Below, in pieces: positions 18,052 to 26,359 of a stretch of 64,000 bases of DNA. The stretch comes from Dyella silvae (GTDB lineage Bacteria; Pseudomonadota; Gammaproteobacteria; Xanthomonadales; Rhodanobacteraceae): assembly GCF_026421305.1 (NCBI RefSeq), contig NZ_JAPJBQ010000001.1, positions 558,001 to 622,000 of the forward strand, read 5' to 3'. The notes beneath the pieces were generated by a model. It saw only the letters and a list, made by a program, of their open reading frames with translations. It was not told the origin of the DNA and ran no database searches. Made by a program: the position numbers and the translations under genes. Position 1 is the stretch's first letter. The number at the start of each line of letters is the position of its first letter.

Positions 18052-19081
18052 GATGTACCTCGATGATGGCGCTTGCGCCCAGCCGCACCAGCTCCTGGGG
18101 CGGGTCCTTCAGCCTTACCCGCACCGGGAACCGTTGTGACACACGCACCCAATTGAGTGAGCGCTCGACATAGGGAAGTCCACGGGGGACATCGACTCGC
18201 TCGGTATCGAGCACGCCCGATCCGATTCCCGTGACGATGCCACGAATAGGGCGCGAGCGATCGATCATCGAGTACACGGTGGCACAGTCGCCCACCGCCA
18301 CGTGCTTGAGGACGTCCTCTCGGAAGTTGCCGACGGAGAACCACTCGTCGGAAGCGATCAACGTGAACAAGGACTGCCAGGGCGCCACGATCTCGCCACT
18401 GGTGACGGTAAGGCCCACAACACGGCCATCGTGGGGGGCAAGTACGGTCGTCTGGCGCAGTGAGTGTTCGGCGATGGCCAGCGCGGCGCGCCTGGCCTGG
18501 ACCGTCGCCTCCGCGCCGGCCGTTGTATCCACCGCAGTCACGGCGGCGGCCTGGAGCTCCTGCGCCTGGCTCAGCGATTTCTGTGCGTCGTGCTCGGCAA
18601 CCTCGGCCTGGTCCAATTGTTGTTGCGGAACGTAACCGTCCCTCGCCAACGGGCGAAGGCGTTCCACGGTGCGGCTGGCAAGCCCCGCGTTCTGTATGGC
18701 TTTCCTGGTTTGTTCGGATGCAACGACTGCGTTCGAACCCTGCGTCGACACGACCCGGCGCTGGGTCGCAAGCGTAGCCTCGGCGACGGCGAGGTCCGCA
18801 CGTGCTTGCGCCACGGTATTTCGATACGACTCCGGGTCGATCTGGAACAACAGATCGCCGCGCTTCACCTCGGCGTTCTCAGTCACCCCAAGCTTGATCA
18901 CACGTCCGCCTACTTCAGACGCAACATGGACCACGTCGGCATCGATCGACGCCGCATCTGTCGACGGGTTGTCTGCGGCGCGCGACAAGACGATCCAGAG
19001 CATGACCAGCGCGCATGCGATGACTGCCAGTGCCACCCATCTGGCGAGCCGCGACGTACTGGGTGCACCCGCCGCTTGCAT
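18032..19081 (-). CDS. mdtN: Membrane fusion (adaptor) protein, MdtN-like
   Basis: A 349-residue HlyD/EmrA-type adaptor: one N-terminal membrane anchor (WVALAVIACALVMLWIVLS), a lipoyl half-motif (DVVHVASEVGGRVIKLGVTENAEVKRGDLLFQIDPE), a long helical hairpin, a second lipoyl half (TTVLAPHDGRVVGLTVTSG), and the C-terminal beta-barrel ending RSLNWVRVSQRFPVRVRL, which matches E. coli MdtN almost word for word. It bridges the inner-membrane FUSC protein and the outer-membrane lipoprotein. The ATG at 19081 shares its A with the TGA of the ytcA-like gene (TGATG), so translation is coupled; GTG 19096 is a less likely start. Confidence 0.9.
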   Translation of the reverse strand: MQAAGAPSTSRLARWVALAVIACALVMLWIVLSRAADNPSTDAASIDADVVHVASEVGGRVIKLGVTENAEVKRGDLLFQIDPESYRNTVAQARADLAVAEATLATQRRVVSTQGSNAVVASEQTRKAIQNAGLASRTVERLRPLARDGYVPQQQLDQAEVAEHDAQKSLSQAQELQAAAVTAVDTTAGAEATVQARRAALAIAEHSLRQTTVLAPHDGRVVGLTVTSGEIVAPWQSLFTLIASDEWFSVGNFREDVLKHVAVGDCATVYSMIDRSRPIRGIVTGIGSGVLDTERVDVPRGLPYVERSLNWVRVSQRFPVRVRLKDPPQELVRLGASAIIEVHHGAACR

Positions 19082-19389
19082 CAGTGCCCCAGCCACAGCA
19101 GATCGAACGCGCCGGCAACCAGAATGCCGATCGCCAGATACGTAAACAAAGGAAACGGGACCGACTCAGCCCAACCGGCAAAACCGAAGGCGGCACGGGC
19201 CAGGATCGCCGTAGCCATCGCTAGTAGCCCGAACAGTAACCAGCCAGGGAAATACGCGCCAAACAAGACGATGGCAGGCGCTGAGCGCGACGCACATCCT
19301 GACAATGCAACGGTTCCCGCCAGCGGAAACCAGCACGCCGGTATGCGTGAACGGCAGACCCCCCATCGGTCGGACTTCCAAACGATCAT
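19081..19389 (-). CDS. ytcA: YtcA-family small membrane lipoprotein
   Basis: A 102-residue protein with a lipobox (ALSGCAS), then SAPAIVLFGAYFPGWLLFG, which matches E. coli YtcA (SPAIPVIGAYYPGWFF), and two membrane segments. In E. coli ytcA lies directly upstream of mdtNOP, exactly as here, so synteny supports the call. The start ATG 19389 has GGAG 7 bases upstream; the frame is open to 19671 but the extension is not protein-like. It is the first gene of the operon. Its biochemical role is unknown. Confidence 0.82.
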   Translation of the reverse strand: MIVWKSDRWGVCRSRIPACWFPLAGTVALSGCASRSAPAIVLFGAYFPGWLLFGLLAMATAILARAAFGFAGWAESVPFPLFTYLAIGILVAGAFDLLWLGH

Positions 19390-19661
19390 TGCCCGTCTCC
19401 CGCCGTCGCAACGCTCTTCTATCCGCGAGGGAAGATTAGGCCGCGGCAGAGACAAACACCAGAGTAGTAGACCCAGAGATCCCACCCTGCCCACTGCAGG
19501 CTCCGGACGCTTCCGGTGGTGTCCTTGCCCTCTTCCGTAGCCGTGTCCACTTCGGGCTGCGGATTCAGCCGGTCGATCCCGGGTGCCCCTGCTGTCCAGC
19601 CGGGCACGGGGCATCCATCCGCCCCATGGCTTTCGCTGCGGGCTGCTTCTTATAAACAGTT

Positions 19662-19675
19662 TAACTTGCAAGTTA
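19662..19675. promoter_or_regulatory. Perfect 14-bp palindrome, probable MarR operator
   Basis: TAACTTGCAAGTTA is a perfect palindrome in the divergent gap between the ytcA-mdtNOP-like operon and the marR gene, 26 bases before the regulator's start codon. An additional AAGTT follows at 19683-19687. The symmetry and AT-rich half-sites fit known MarR-family operators. It would let the regulator control itself and perhaps the exporter. Confidence 0.7.
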
Positions 19676-19700
19676 GACTTTTAAGTTGTAGCGTGAATCC

Positions 19701-20144
19701 ATGGTCAAGACACCGCGCTCTCAAGCCTCCATGGCATCGTCGGTCAACGAGCTGACGACCGCTGTTGGACAGTTGCTACGCCGCCTGCGCTCGGAAACGG
19801 GTACAGACGAGCTCAACCTCTCGCAGCTTGGCGTCCTGGGGCGACTGGATCAGCAGGGCCCCATGACCACAGCGGACCTCGCACGCGCCGAATCGATGAA
19901 ACCTCAATCGATGGGGACAATCCTCGCCAGCCTGGAACAGGAAGGGCTGGTCGAGCGCAACCCACACCCGTCCGACGGAAGGCAGGTTCTTTTTGCGATG
20001 ACAGGCAAAGGCGCCGACGTTCGGCGCAAGCGTGGCAATGCCAAACGCGAATGGCTGCTTGCGGCGTTGATGCAGCTGGAACCCGACGAACAGCGAACCC
20101 TGCTGGACGCCATTCCGCTGATCAAACGCCTGAGCGAGTCATAG
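19701..20144 (+). CDS. MarR-family transcriptional regulator of the exporter locus
   Basis: A 147-residue winged-helix protein: dimerisation helix ELTTAVGQLLRRLRSE, recognition region TTADLARAESMKPQSMGTILASLEQEGLVERNPHPSDGRQVLFAMTGKG with the DGRQV wing typical of MarR proteins, and a C-terminal dimerisation helix. It is transcribed away from the mdtNOP-like operon with a perfect palindrome between, so it is most likely the local repressor of that pump and responds to its aromatic substrates. Confidence 0.9.
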   Translation: MVKTPRSQASMASSVNELTTAVGQLLRRLRSETGTDELNLSQLGVLGRLDQQGPMTTADLARAESMKPQSMGTILASLEQEGLVERNPHPSDGRQVLFAMTGKGADVRRKRGNAKREWLLAALMQLEPDEQRTLLDAIPLIKRLSES

Positions 20145-20242
20145 CGACAAACCGCTGAACCCGTCGGGCTGTTAGTCAACCGTATGAGTGTGCATTTCGG
20201 CACTCAGCGCCTTTGTATACGGTTAAAGAGGGAGATCACATC

Positions 20243-20569
20243 GTGGTGACCTGGCTTCACAATCTTTCCTATTTCTTTGGCGGCGCGTTTCTCGCCAATG
20301 CCGTGCCTCACTTCGTCTGGGGCATTTCAGGACGTCCATTCCAGTCACCCTTCGCGCATCCCCGCGGCGAGGGCCTGTCGTCTTCGACAGTCAACGTCAT
20401 CTGGAGCTTCGTGAATGCCGTGCTGGCCTACGTCTTGATTGCGCGTGTTGGCAACTTCGACATGCACGACGCGCAACCGATGACCGCGCTGGGCCTGGGT
20501 GCACTACTGATCAGCCTGGCCCTGGCTCGGCGATTCGGTCGCTTCAACGGCGGCAACCTTCGCGACTGA
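20243..20569 (+). CDS. Small integral membrane protein, unknown
   Basis: A 108-residue protein with about three hydrophobic segments (LSYFFGGAFLANAVPHFVWGI, VIWSFVNAVLAYVLIARV, ALGLGALLISLALAR). GTG 20243 is chosen because AGAGGGAG lies about 9 bases upstream; the TTG at 20213 lacks a site. The AVPHF..GISGRPFQSPFA segment looks conserved in small proteobacterial membrane proteins, but I know no function. Likely expressed with its own promoter after marR. Confidence 0.6.
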   Translation: MVTWLHNLSYFFGGAFLANAVPHFVWGISGRPFQSPFAHPRGEGLSSSTVNVIWSFVNAVLAYVLIARVGNFDMHDAQPMTALGLGALLISLALARRFGRFNGGNLRD

Positions 20570-20830
20570 ATATGTACGCGCGTCCGTTCTTCCCGGGCAA
20601 TCGATATGCAGGGAGGACTGCATCGATGGAACGGAAGGATCACCGCACTGCCGCGCGGTAGACGCCCCCTGGGGATAGACGGCCTCGGCCATGTCGGCGC
20701 CGTTGAAGCCCTTTTGACTTCCAAACGCCATTTTCCCAAGCCGGAGGGCCTGCAACTCAACCTATCTACTAATCGCTGGGCTGGCAGACATCCGTGGTTT
20801 TCGTTCCATCCCCATTCCTGGAGCATGAAC

Positions 20831-21601
20831 ATGAACACCAAGCCTCTCGTTACTCGCATCGCCGCTGCGTTGACTCTTTCGTTTGTCGCCCTGGGTTCGC
20901 AGGCCGTCACGCCGACACCAATCAAGAACATCGTGCTGGTGCACGGCTATTTCGCCGACGGCTCTGGCTGGCAGAGCGTGTCGAACATCCTCACCCGTGA
21001 CGGCTACAGGGTGTCCGTGGTGCAGGAGCCGGAAACCTCATTTGAGGACGACGTCAAGGCAACCCGTCGCGTGATCGATGCCCAGAACGGCCCCAGCATT
21101 CTGGTCGGCCACAGTTACGGCGGCGCCGTGGTGACTGAAGCCGGCAATGACCCCAAAGTCGCAGGCCTCGTCTACGTCGCAGCGTTCCAGCCGAATACCG
21201 GTGAAAGCCCCTTGGTACTCACCAAGAAGATGCCTTCAGCCACCAAGGCGATTGCGCCCACAGCTGACGGCTACCTGTTCCTGGACCCGGCCCATTTTCA
21301 CGAAGATTTCGCAGCAGACCTCCCTGCCGATCAGGCGAACTTCATGGCGCTCTCCCAAGTCATGCCGGCTGCGCAGTCGTTTGGTACGCCGATCACGGCC
21401 GCCGCATGGAAGACGAAGCCCAGCTGGGGCGTCGTTGCCACGGCAGACCGCGCGATCAATCCGGATCTGGAGCGCTTCATGACCAAGCGCGCGGGAACCA
21501 AGACCATCGAGATCAATGCCAGTCACGCCGTTTACATCTCCCATCCCGAAGAAGTCGCCAAGCTTATCGAACAGGCGGCGATGGGCTCGAACAAGTCATA
21601 A
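20831..21601 (+). CDS. Exported alpha/beta hydrolase (SABP2/EstC-like)
   Basis: A 256-residue protein with a Sec signal peptide (ending about LGSQAVTP) and an alpha/beta-hydrolase core: NIVLVHGYFADGSGW (oxyanion HG), nucleophile elbow GHSYGG, and the catalytic His near NASHAVYISHP. The compact cap resembles plant-type esterase/hydroxynitrile-lyase-like hydrolases such as SABP2, common in bacteria as periplasmic esterases. ATG 20831 has GGAG 7 bases upstream; ATG 20825 is too close to it. The long upstream open frame from 20606 is not supported. Substrate unknown. Confidence 0.82.
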   Translation: MNTKPLVTRIAAALTLSFVALGSQAVTPTPIKNIVLVHGYFADGSGWQSVSNILTRDGYRVSVVQEPETSFEDDVKATRRVIDAQNGPSILVGHSYGGAVVTEAGNDPKVAGLVYVAAFQPNTGESPLVLTKKMPSATKAIAPTADGYLFLDPAHFHEDFAADLPADQANFMALSQVMPAAQSFGTPITAAAWKTKPSWGVVATADRAINPDLERFMTKRAGTKTIEINASHAVYISHPEEVAKLIEQAAMGSNKS

Positions 21602-21633
21602 CGCCTACAAGTGCGAGAAATTTGTCGTTATCT

Positions 21634-21668
21634 CTCATGGCGCGTGACACGTCGCTGCGCGCCATGAG
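21634..21668. repeat. 11-bp perfect inverted repeat between convergent genes
   Basis: CTCATGGCGCG (21634-21644) pairs with CGCGCCATGAG (21658-21668) across a 13-base loop, 33 bases after the hydrolase stop. There is no T run, so it is not a classical intrinsic terminator. It could be a REP-like element, an mRNA 3'-end stabiliser or a binding site. Confidence 0.6.
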
Positions 21669-21841
21669 GGCATCGCCACCGAGAATGTGGCGATTGATGC
21701 ATCTCAGCGAATACATCCCTTCCCTACCCCGGTAACTCGCCTTAATCACTCCGCTGCATTTTTCGGCGATGGTCGCCACTTCGCGTGCTGAGCCGACCGC
21801 ATATCGACACGCAGGGTGCGCTCCTACGAGGGTGAGCAAGG

Positions 21842-22459
21842 TCAGGCCGCAGCCTTGACCAGGCCCTCGGCCACCAACGCTTCACGTACCATCGGCCGAG
21901 CTGCCACACGCTTCTGGAAAGCCTGCACGGCGGGAAATTCAGAAAGATCCAGTTTCACGTAGTTGGCCCAGTTGGTCACGGTGAACAGATAGGCATCAGC
22001 CACGCTGAAGCTATCCCCCACCAGCCACTCCTGTTGGGCCAGATGCTGATTGAGCAGTGTGTACAGCTTGCGAACGCCAATCTCGCGTTGCACGCGCGTC
22101 GACTCGGATGTTTCCGGGGCGAACAGGGGCGCGTAGGCCTTGTGTAGTTCAGAATTGATGTAGCCCAGCATTTCCTGCAGGCGGTAACGGGCGGCCGTGC
22201 CGTTGGCGGGCGCCAGTGCACGCTCCGGCTTCAGATCGGCCAGGTACTGCACGATCGCCGGCCCTTCGGTGAGCAACTCGCCAGTATGCAGCACTAGTGC
22301 GGGGACATAGCCCTTAGGGTTGATTTGCAGGTAGTCCGCACCGCTCGCCGTGCGCTTGGACTTGTGGTCAACCTTCTCCAGTTCCACCGGAATCCCGGCT
22401 TCCCGCGCGACGATGTGCGGTGACAGCGAACAGGCGCCGGGGGCGTAATACAGCTTCAT
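21842..22459 (-). CDS. gstA: Glutathione S-transferase, bacterial beta class (GstA-like)
   Basis: A 205-residue cytosolic GST. The N-terminal thioredoxin-like domain has the beta-class signature MKLYYAPGACSLSPHI with Cys10 and NPKGYVPALVL (cis-Pro) and LLTEGPAIVQYLAD for glutathione binding; the C-terminal helical domain has SELHKAYAPLF with the beta-class His106 and SVADAYLFTVTNWA. It conjugates or reduces electrophiles with glutathione. ATG 22459 follows GGAGAG. It is the third gene of the rclC-led operon, in line with an oxidant or electrophile defence role. Confidence 0.9.
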   Translation of the reverse strand: MKLYYAPGACSLSPHIVAREAGIPVELEKVDHKSKRTASGADYLQINPKGYVPALVLHTGELLTEGPAIVQYLADLKPERALAPANGTAARYRLQEMLGYINSELHKAYAPLFAPETSESTRVQREIGVRKLYTLLNQHLAQQEWLVGDSFSVADAYLFTVTNWANYVKLDLSEFPAVQAFQKRVAARPMVREALVAEGLVKAAA

Positions 22460-22504
22460 AGAAACTCTCCAGACTTGGATTGAACGGGGTGCTTCAATCG
22501 AGCG

Positions 22505-22795
22505 TTACTTGCCTTTGATGAGGCGGCCGAGCGGAGCAAGCGTGGCGAGGGGCATGAGCTCATACGTATGCAGCCCCTCCGAGACGAGCGGCAGCGTATT
22601 CAGCGTCGCCCTGGCATCGTCAAGGGACTCGACGTTCATCAGAAAAATGGGCCCCACGTTTTCGCGAAACCAGAACTGCTCGATCTTGCCGTCGAGATAC
22701 AGCTGCAGCGTGTGCGGGGCTTCATGCGGGATAAGCTTTTCAAACTTCTCAGGTGTCCAGGCAGTCGTTTTGGTGGCTATTGCCATGACTTTCAT
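22505..22795 (-). CDS. Small dimeric alpha/beta-barrel-type protein of unknown function
   Basis: A 96-residue protein (MKVMAIATKTTAWTPEKFEK...) with the beta-alpha-beta pattern of muconolactone-isomerase/YciI-like ferredoxin-fold proteins, including LQLYLDGKIEQFWFRENVGPIFLMNVESLDDARATLNTLPLV. ATG 22795 has GGAG 8 bases upstream; the 19-residue extension to 22852 is not supported. It lies between gstA and rclC, 45 and 66 bases away, so probably co-transcribed. Function unknown; perhaps binding or removal of a small reactive metabolite. Confidence 0.72.
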   Translation of the reverse strand: MKVMAIATKTTAWTPEKFEKLIPHEAPHTLQLYLDGKIEQFWFRENVGPIFLMNVESLDDARATLNTLPLVSEGLHTYELMPLATLAPLGRLIKGK

Positions 22796-22861
22796 GTGGT
22801 GTTCTCCAGATAGGTCGTTTGCGAATTCAAGCTGTGAAGTACGGAAACTCAAGTGACAAGG

Positions 22862-23452
22862 TCAGTGGCGCACGGCGCACGATGCCTTCTCTGCGAGGAT
22901 GGCCTTGGCCGCGTCGACGGCAATGACCCAGGCACCTGCGAGCATGATCGTGTCCTTGAGAACCAACCGCCCAGCGCCGGAGAGGTAAGGAAATCCGTGC
23001 TGAGCATCGCCCAATGCAGGCACCCATGCCTCCGGGGTTGTGATGAGGAATGAAAGCGTCACGATAGGTGTCAGGAACGAAAGCACAGCGCCCGCTAGTC
23101 CAGTCCACTTCGACAGCGGGTAGCTGAGTACAAGTAAGGCGATCAATATTTCTACAGTGCCAAGGCCATTGGAAAATCCGTAGGTATTGTTGTGGGTCTG
23201 CCACTCGCGCTTGGCCGGGACCAGTTCGCCCTCGCGAGTGAGATGCGCCTTGTAGTCGGTCGGATGCTCATAGAAATGAGACATCACGGGATTGTTCGCG
23301 ACGAAGGGCGTGATGCTGTCCGCCTCGTACGGAATGAACTTCAATGCACCGATCCAAAGGAAGACGATTGCAATGGCGATGCGTACAAGGTTGGGACCGA
23401 CACGCTCGGTGCGAACCAGCGCTTCTAGCAACGATTTCACGGGGGTGGACAT
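22862..23452 (-). CDS. rclC: RclC/YkgB-like inner-membrane protein (DUF417)
   Basis: A 196-residue protein with four membrane segments, extremely like E. coli RclC (YkgB) as I recall it: VFLWIGALKFIPYEADSITPFVANNPVMSHFYEH, NNTYGFSNGLGTVE and TTPEAWVPALGDAQHGFPYLSGAGRLVLKDT. RclC belongs to the reactive-chlorine-response system. ATG 23452 follows AGGAAC. It is divergent from an RclR-like regulator and leads an operon with the ABM-type protein and gstA. The usual partners rclA and rclB are absent from the window. Confidence 0.9.
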   Translation of the reverse strand: MSTPVKSLLEALVRTERVGPNLVRIAIAIVFLWIGALKFIPYEADSITPFVANNPVMSHFYEHPTDYKAHLTREGELVPAKREWQTHNNTYGFSNGLGTVEILIALLVLSYPLSKWTGLAGAVLSFLTPIVTLSFLITTPEAWVPALGDAQHGFPYLSGAGRLVLKDTIMLAGAWVIAVDAAKAILAEKASCAVRH

Positions 23453-23770
23453 GGGGCTAGTTCCTATGGGTACCGTTAATGGGCGGGCTTGCGCCGAGTC
23501 CCTACCATAGGCGAGAGCGCTTCACCGGCTGATGGCCGACGGGCTCAATGACATGTCCAGGCGGATCAGAATCCACTCGAGAACCTCCTCGAACAACCTT
23601 GCACTACTTTCGAGAGCAGCTGCGGCGTAGCATTTCTTCAGCCGATTCCACGTCAAGCGTGAGGTACTGGGAATTGGCTCGATGTGAACTAGAGCGGCCA
23701 CCCGGCTCGCACTCCGACCAGGACCGTCTGAGCCAAACCGCAAGCGGAATGCGACTGCAGGAGACAGCCC
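23453..23770. promoter_or_regulatory. Divergent promoter region between rclC and the rclR-like gene
   Basis: This 318-base gap must hold both promoters and the probable RclR binding sites. I could not recognise a clear -35/-10 pair or a symmetrical operator; AraC-type proteins bind direct, weakly conserved repeats. No coding frame inside it has support. Confidence 0.45.
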
Positions 23771-24727
23771 ATGTCCAGCGCTCCGGCGCGTGACGCCTTG
23801 ACGGAGTTGGCGCCTTTGCTGCGCGTGCAGCCGGAACTCGAAGATTTCTGTCGATTTGGCGGAACCTGGACGTCGGGGCATGACTCGGCTCCTCACGGCG
23901 TTGCCTATTTCCACATCGTTACCCGTGGGCGCTGCCAACTTGACCGGCCAGGCAACGAGCCGCTCGAGCTCACTGAGGGAGATGTGCTCGTGCTTCCTCA
24001 TGGGGATAGCCACGCCGTTCGGTCCCGCCGCAGAAATCAGTACGCGGCAGAGCCCTTCCTGGTGGAGTTCGAAAATTCCATCCGAAAGAAGTCCATCGCC
24101 AACACGCCCATCGAAACGGAACTTGTATGCGGCCGGCTGCATTTCGAGGCGGCAGCGAAAAGCCTCATTGCCTCGGTGCTCCCCAATGTGATCGTCTTGA
24201 GGGCGTCGAGCGGTGCTTCGCTGGAAAGGTATCGCGCTTTGATGTCCGTCATCCAGGATGAGCTCGATAGCGCCCGGCAAGGCTCCCTGGCCATTGCGAC
24301 AGACATCGCCAGCGCGCTGTTTGTGATGTTGTTGCGGAATTATCTTGAGGAGCAGCAGGTCGCCGAGAGCGGGCTTCTCAAGCTTCTTGCCGATCGAATT
24401 ACATCCAGGGCGGTGCAGGCGATGGTGCGTGAGCCTGCAAAAGCCTGGACGCTGGATGATCTGGCCAACGTCGCTGCTACCTCGCGCGCTACGCTGGTCA
24501 GGGCCTTTCGCAAAACGTCAGGTTTTGCACCGCTGGCATTTCTCAGTGAGCTCAGGCTTGGACTGGCACATCACCGCTTGCAGTCCGGGCGCGACCCTAT
24601 AGCGAAGATCGCCGTCGACGTGGGCTTTCAATCCGAAGCGGCGATGAGTCGTGCGTTCTATCGGCGCTTCGGCGTTCGCCCCGGCGCATCGCGGAAGCTC
24701 GCCATGTCAGCGGACGGGGACGCGTAG
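23771..24727 (+). CDS. rclR: AraC-family regulator, RclR-like (reactive-chlorine sensor)
   Basis: A 318-residue protein with an N-terminal cupin_6 domain (GVAYFHIVTRGRCQL, LTEGDVLVLPHGDSHAVRS) and a C-terminal double helix-turn-helix of AraC type (WTLDDLANVAATSRATLVRAFRKTSGFAPLAFLSELRLGLAHHRL, IAKIAVDVGFQSEAAMSRAFYRRFGVRPGASR). Two cysteines, C27 in DFCRFG and C120 in ELVCGRL, fall where E. coli RclR has its redox-sensing C21 (NCVLG) and C89 (VCGTL). It is divergent from rclC. The start has GGAG 7 bases upstream. Likely activates rclC-ABM-gstA on HOCl or related oxidants. Confidence 0.85.
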   Translation: MSSAPARDALTELAPLLRVQPELEDFCRFGGTWTSGHDSAPHGVAYFHIVTRGRCQLDRPGNEPLELTEGDVLVLPHGDSHAVRSRRRNQYAAEPFLVEFENSIRKKSIANTPIETELVCGRLHFEAAAKSLIASVLPNVIVLRASSGASLERYRALMSVIQDELDSARQGSLAIATDIASALFVMLLRNYLEEQQVAESGLLKLLADRITSRAVQAMVREPAKAWTLDDLANVAATSRATLVRAFRKTSGFAPLAFLSELRLGLAHHRLQSGRDPIAKIAVDVGFQSEAAMSRAFYRRFGVRPGASRKLAMSADGDA

Positions 24728-24926
24728 GTTGTACCCGATCCATCTCGGCCGAACGCCTTCGACACTTTCCATTTGACTCGCAAACCGTGCCGCCTTCCGG
24801 GTGATTCGCGCAGGCAATGAGTTGATTCTTTCAACCATGTGACCGCTGAGGGCTGAGTCGCATATTACTCATGCGGCTCGGGCATGGTGCCCGGGCTGGT
24901 CTCTATCGAATCCGGAGAACCTAGTC

Positions 24927-25277
24927 ATGATGGATTGGTTGAAATATCGCGAACAGCTGACGGGCCGCCTTGGCGAATTCGGAAAGTTGAGTCCTGATAC
25001 GCTGAAGGGCTACCAGACGCTTTCCAATGCCGGTGAACGCACAGGACAGCTCGACGCACGAACACGCGAGTTGATCGCCCTGGCCGTGGCGGTCACGACC
25101 CGGTGCGATGGCTGTATCACCGTTCACGCTGCCGAAGCATTGAAGCACGGTTCCACCCGCGAAGAAGTGGCAGAAGCGCTCGGTGTCGCCGTCGCTCTCA
25201 ATGCAGGTGTTGCCATGGTGTACTCGGCTCGCGTTCTCGATGCGATGAATGCGCACGAGTCCCTTTCAGGTCAGTAA
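24927..25277 (+). CDS. Carboxymuconolactone decarboxylase-like protein (AhpD-type, CxxC)
   Basis: A 116-residue protein with the CMD fold and AhpD-type active site: TTRCDGCITVHAAEALKHGSTREEV, with the CxxC pair C60/C63 and His67. Such proteins are thiol-disulfide peroxidase partners or gamma-carboxymuconolactone decarboxylases; the intact CxxC favours a redox role. ATG 24927 has GGAG 9 bases upstream. It stands alone after the rclR-like gene, with a possible promoter in the 200-base gap, and fits the oxidant-defence theme. Confidence 0.85.
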   Translation: MMDWLKYREQLTGRLGEFGKLSPDTLKGYQTLSNAGERTGQLDARTRELIALAVAVTTRCDGCITVHAAEALKHGSTREEVAEALGVAVALNAGVAMVYSARVLDAMNAHESLSGQ

Positions 25278-25451
25278 TCGGCGTATATCGCTTCCCTACC
25301 CGGCGCGCTTTACGTCAGCACGTGTCGCCTCACATGTCTTCTGCCCAGGGCAGCACCTTCGGTGCTGTCACGGGGGAGGCTTGGCTGGCCGCACTGACAA
25401 ACCTGACGGCACCGCCGAACCTCCCCTTATGCATACGAGGTAACAGTGTTC

Positions 25452-26018
25452 ATGAGCTTCATCAAACATCGTCTTTTTGCTCGTCCCAGGGTAGCTTTGC
25501 TGCTCGCCCTGCCGTTGGTCGCGCTTGCGGGATGCAATGCAACCGTGAATACCCGTTGGGCTGAATCTCAGGACTCCGCAGAAGCCTGGCAGACCACGAT
25601 GACTCACATTCCCATCGATGTTCACGGCGCGATCCCCGGTGAGAGTGTGGATCAAACCGTCAATCGAGTGACCGATGGCACCACCATGGCAGCCTTCGAT
25701 GGTGCGCACAGTGGGCAAACGCCGCTCGAACAAGCGCCTCGCATCGAGCTTTACGTGGACGCCGATAAGTTGCCTCAGACTGAAAGCTACTGCGCGGTGA
25801 CGCCCACGCTCGAGTCGGTCAATGGCAAGAAAGATGCCGCGCAAGTGGTAGGCGCACTGTGTGATGGCCCGCGCCTGGTGGCGACGGAAGTGGTTCACCT
25901 GGACTCGCGCGATCTTCCGGTCGCCGAGGTGTCGCAGGCGGTCGCGAAGTTCAAGTCCAGACTGCTGGATGGCCTGGCGAGCGATCCAAGACAGGTTCCA
26001 GGCCAATACGAGTACTGA
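25452..26018 (+). CDS. Predicted lipoprotein, unknown function
   Basis: A 188-residue protein with a lipoprotein signal (ALLLALPLVALAGCNATV; lipobox LAGC). The mature part has a pair of cysteines (SYCAVTP and GALCDGP) likely in a disulfide and a mixed alpha/beta composition. The start is either ATG 25452 or GTG 25446; GAGG lies at 25437-25440 and could serve either. No recognised family, no operon partner. Confidence 0.65.
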   Translation: MSFIKHRLFARPRVALLLALPLVALAGCNATVNTRWAESQDSAEAWQTTMTHIPIDVHGAIPGESVDQTVNRVTDGTTMAAFDGAHSGQTPLEQAPRIELYVDADKLPQTESYCAVTPTLESVNGKKDAAQVVGALCDGPRLVATEVVHLDSRDLPVAEVSQAVAKFKSRLLDGLASDPRQVPGQYEY

Positions 26019-26179
26019 GGGTGTCGCGGTGCGTAGATCGGATGGCGGCGAGGTGTGGCGCCGCCAATTCCGTTCGCATGGATTGCCCTTGTCACCCCGC
26101 CCATCGGCAAGGAAGAGATGTTTTTCTGCCGCCCGATTTTCGCCCGGGCTCAAAAAAAAGGATTTCTAAATAAGGCCGC

Positions 26180-26350
26180 CTAGCCGCCCAGGCACCGCCT
26201 GCCGTCCTCCACGAAGAAGTCCATCCATGCGTGGGCCTTGGAACGCATGTTCCTGGGCACAAAGACGTGTATCCAAATGTATCTGGAGCCATCCGCGCCA
26301 TACTTTCGATACAACTCGGCTCGCTCCGTGACGTATGCGAGATACGCCAT
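26180..26350 (-). CDS. Small ORF with LysR-C-terminus-like sequence, possible gene remnant
   Basis: A 56-residue frame starting MAYLAYVTERAELYRKYG and ending WMDFFVEDGRRCLGG. The segment IHVFVPRNMRSKAHAWMDFFVED resembles the last strand and helix of LysR effector domains (...YPxxRHLSxKVRAFxDFLxE), but the first half does not. AGGAAA precedes the ATG at a workable distance. It starts 9 bases after the stop of the small frame at 26360-26521. Either a remnant or a small independent gene; low confidence. Confidence 0.3.
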   Translation of the reverse strand: MAYLAYVTERAELYRKYGADGSRYIWIHVFVPRNMRSKAHAWMDFFVEDGRRCLGG

Positions 26351-26359
26351 TGCGGTTTC

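Noticed and set aside
20606-20830. Longer N-terminus for the alpha/beta hydrolase
   Set aside because: The extension would precede a good signal peptide, and a Shine-Dalgarno site fits ATG 20831.
23522-24280. 252-codon leftward frame
   Set aside because: It overlaps the well-supported RclR-like gene on the other strand and is an antisense shadow.
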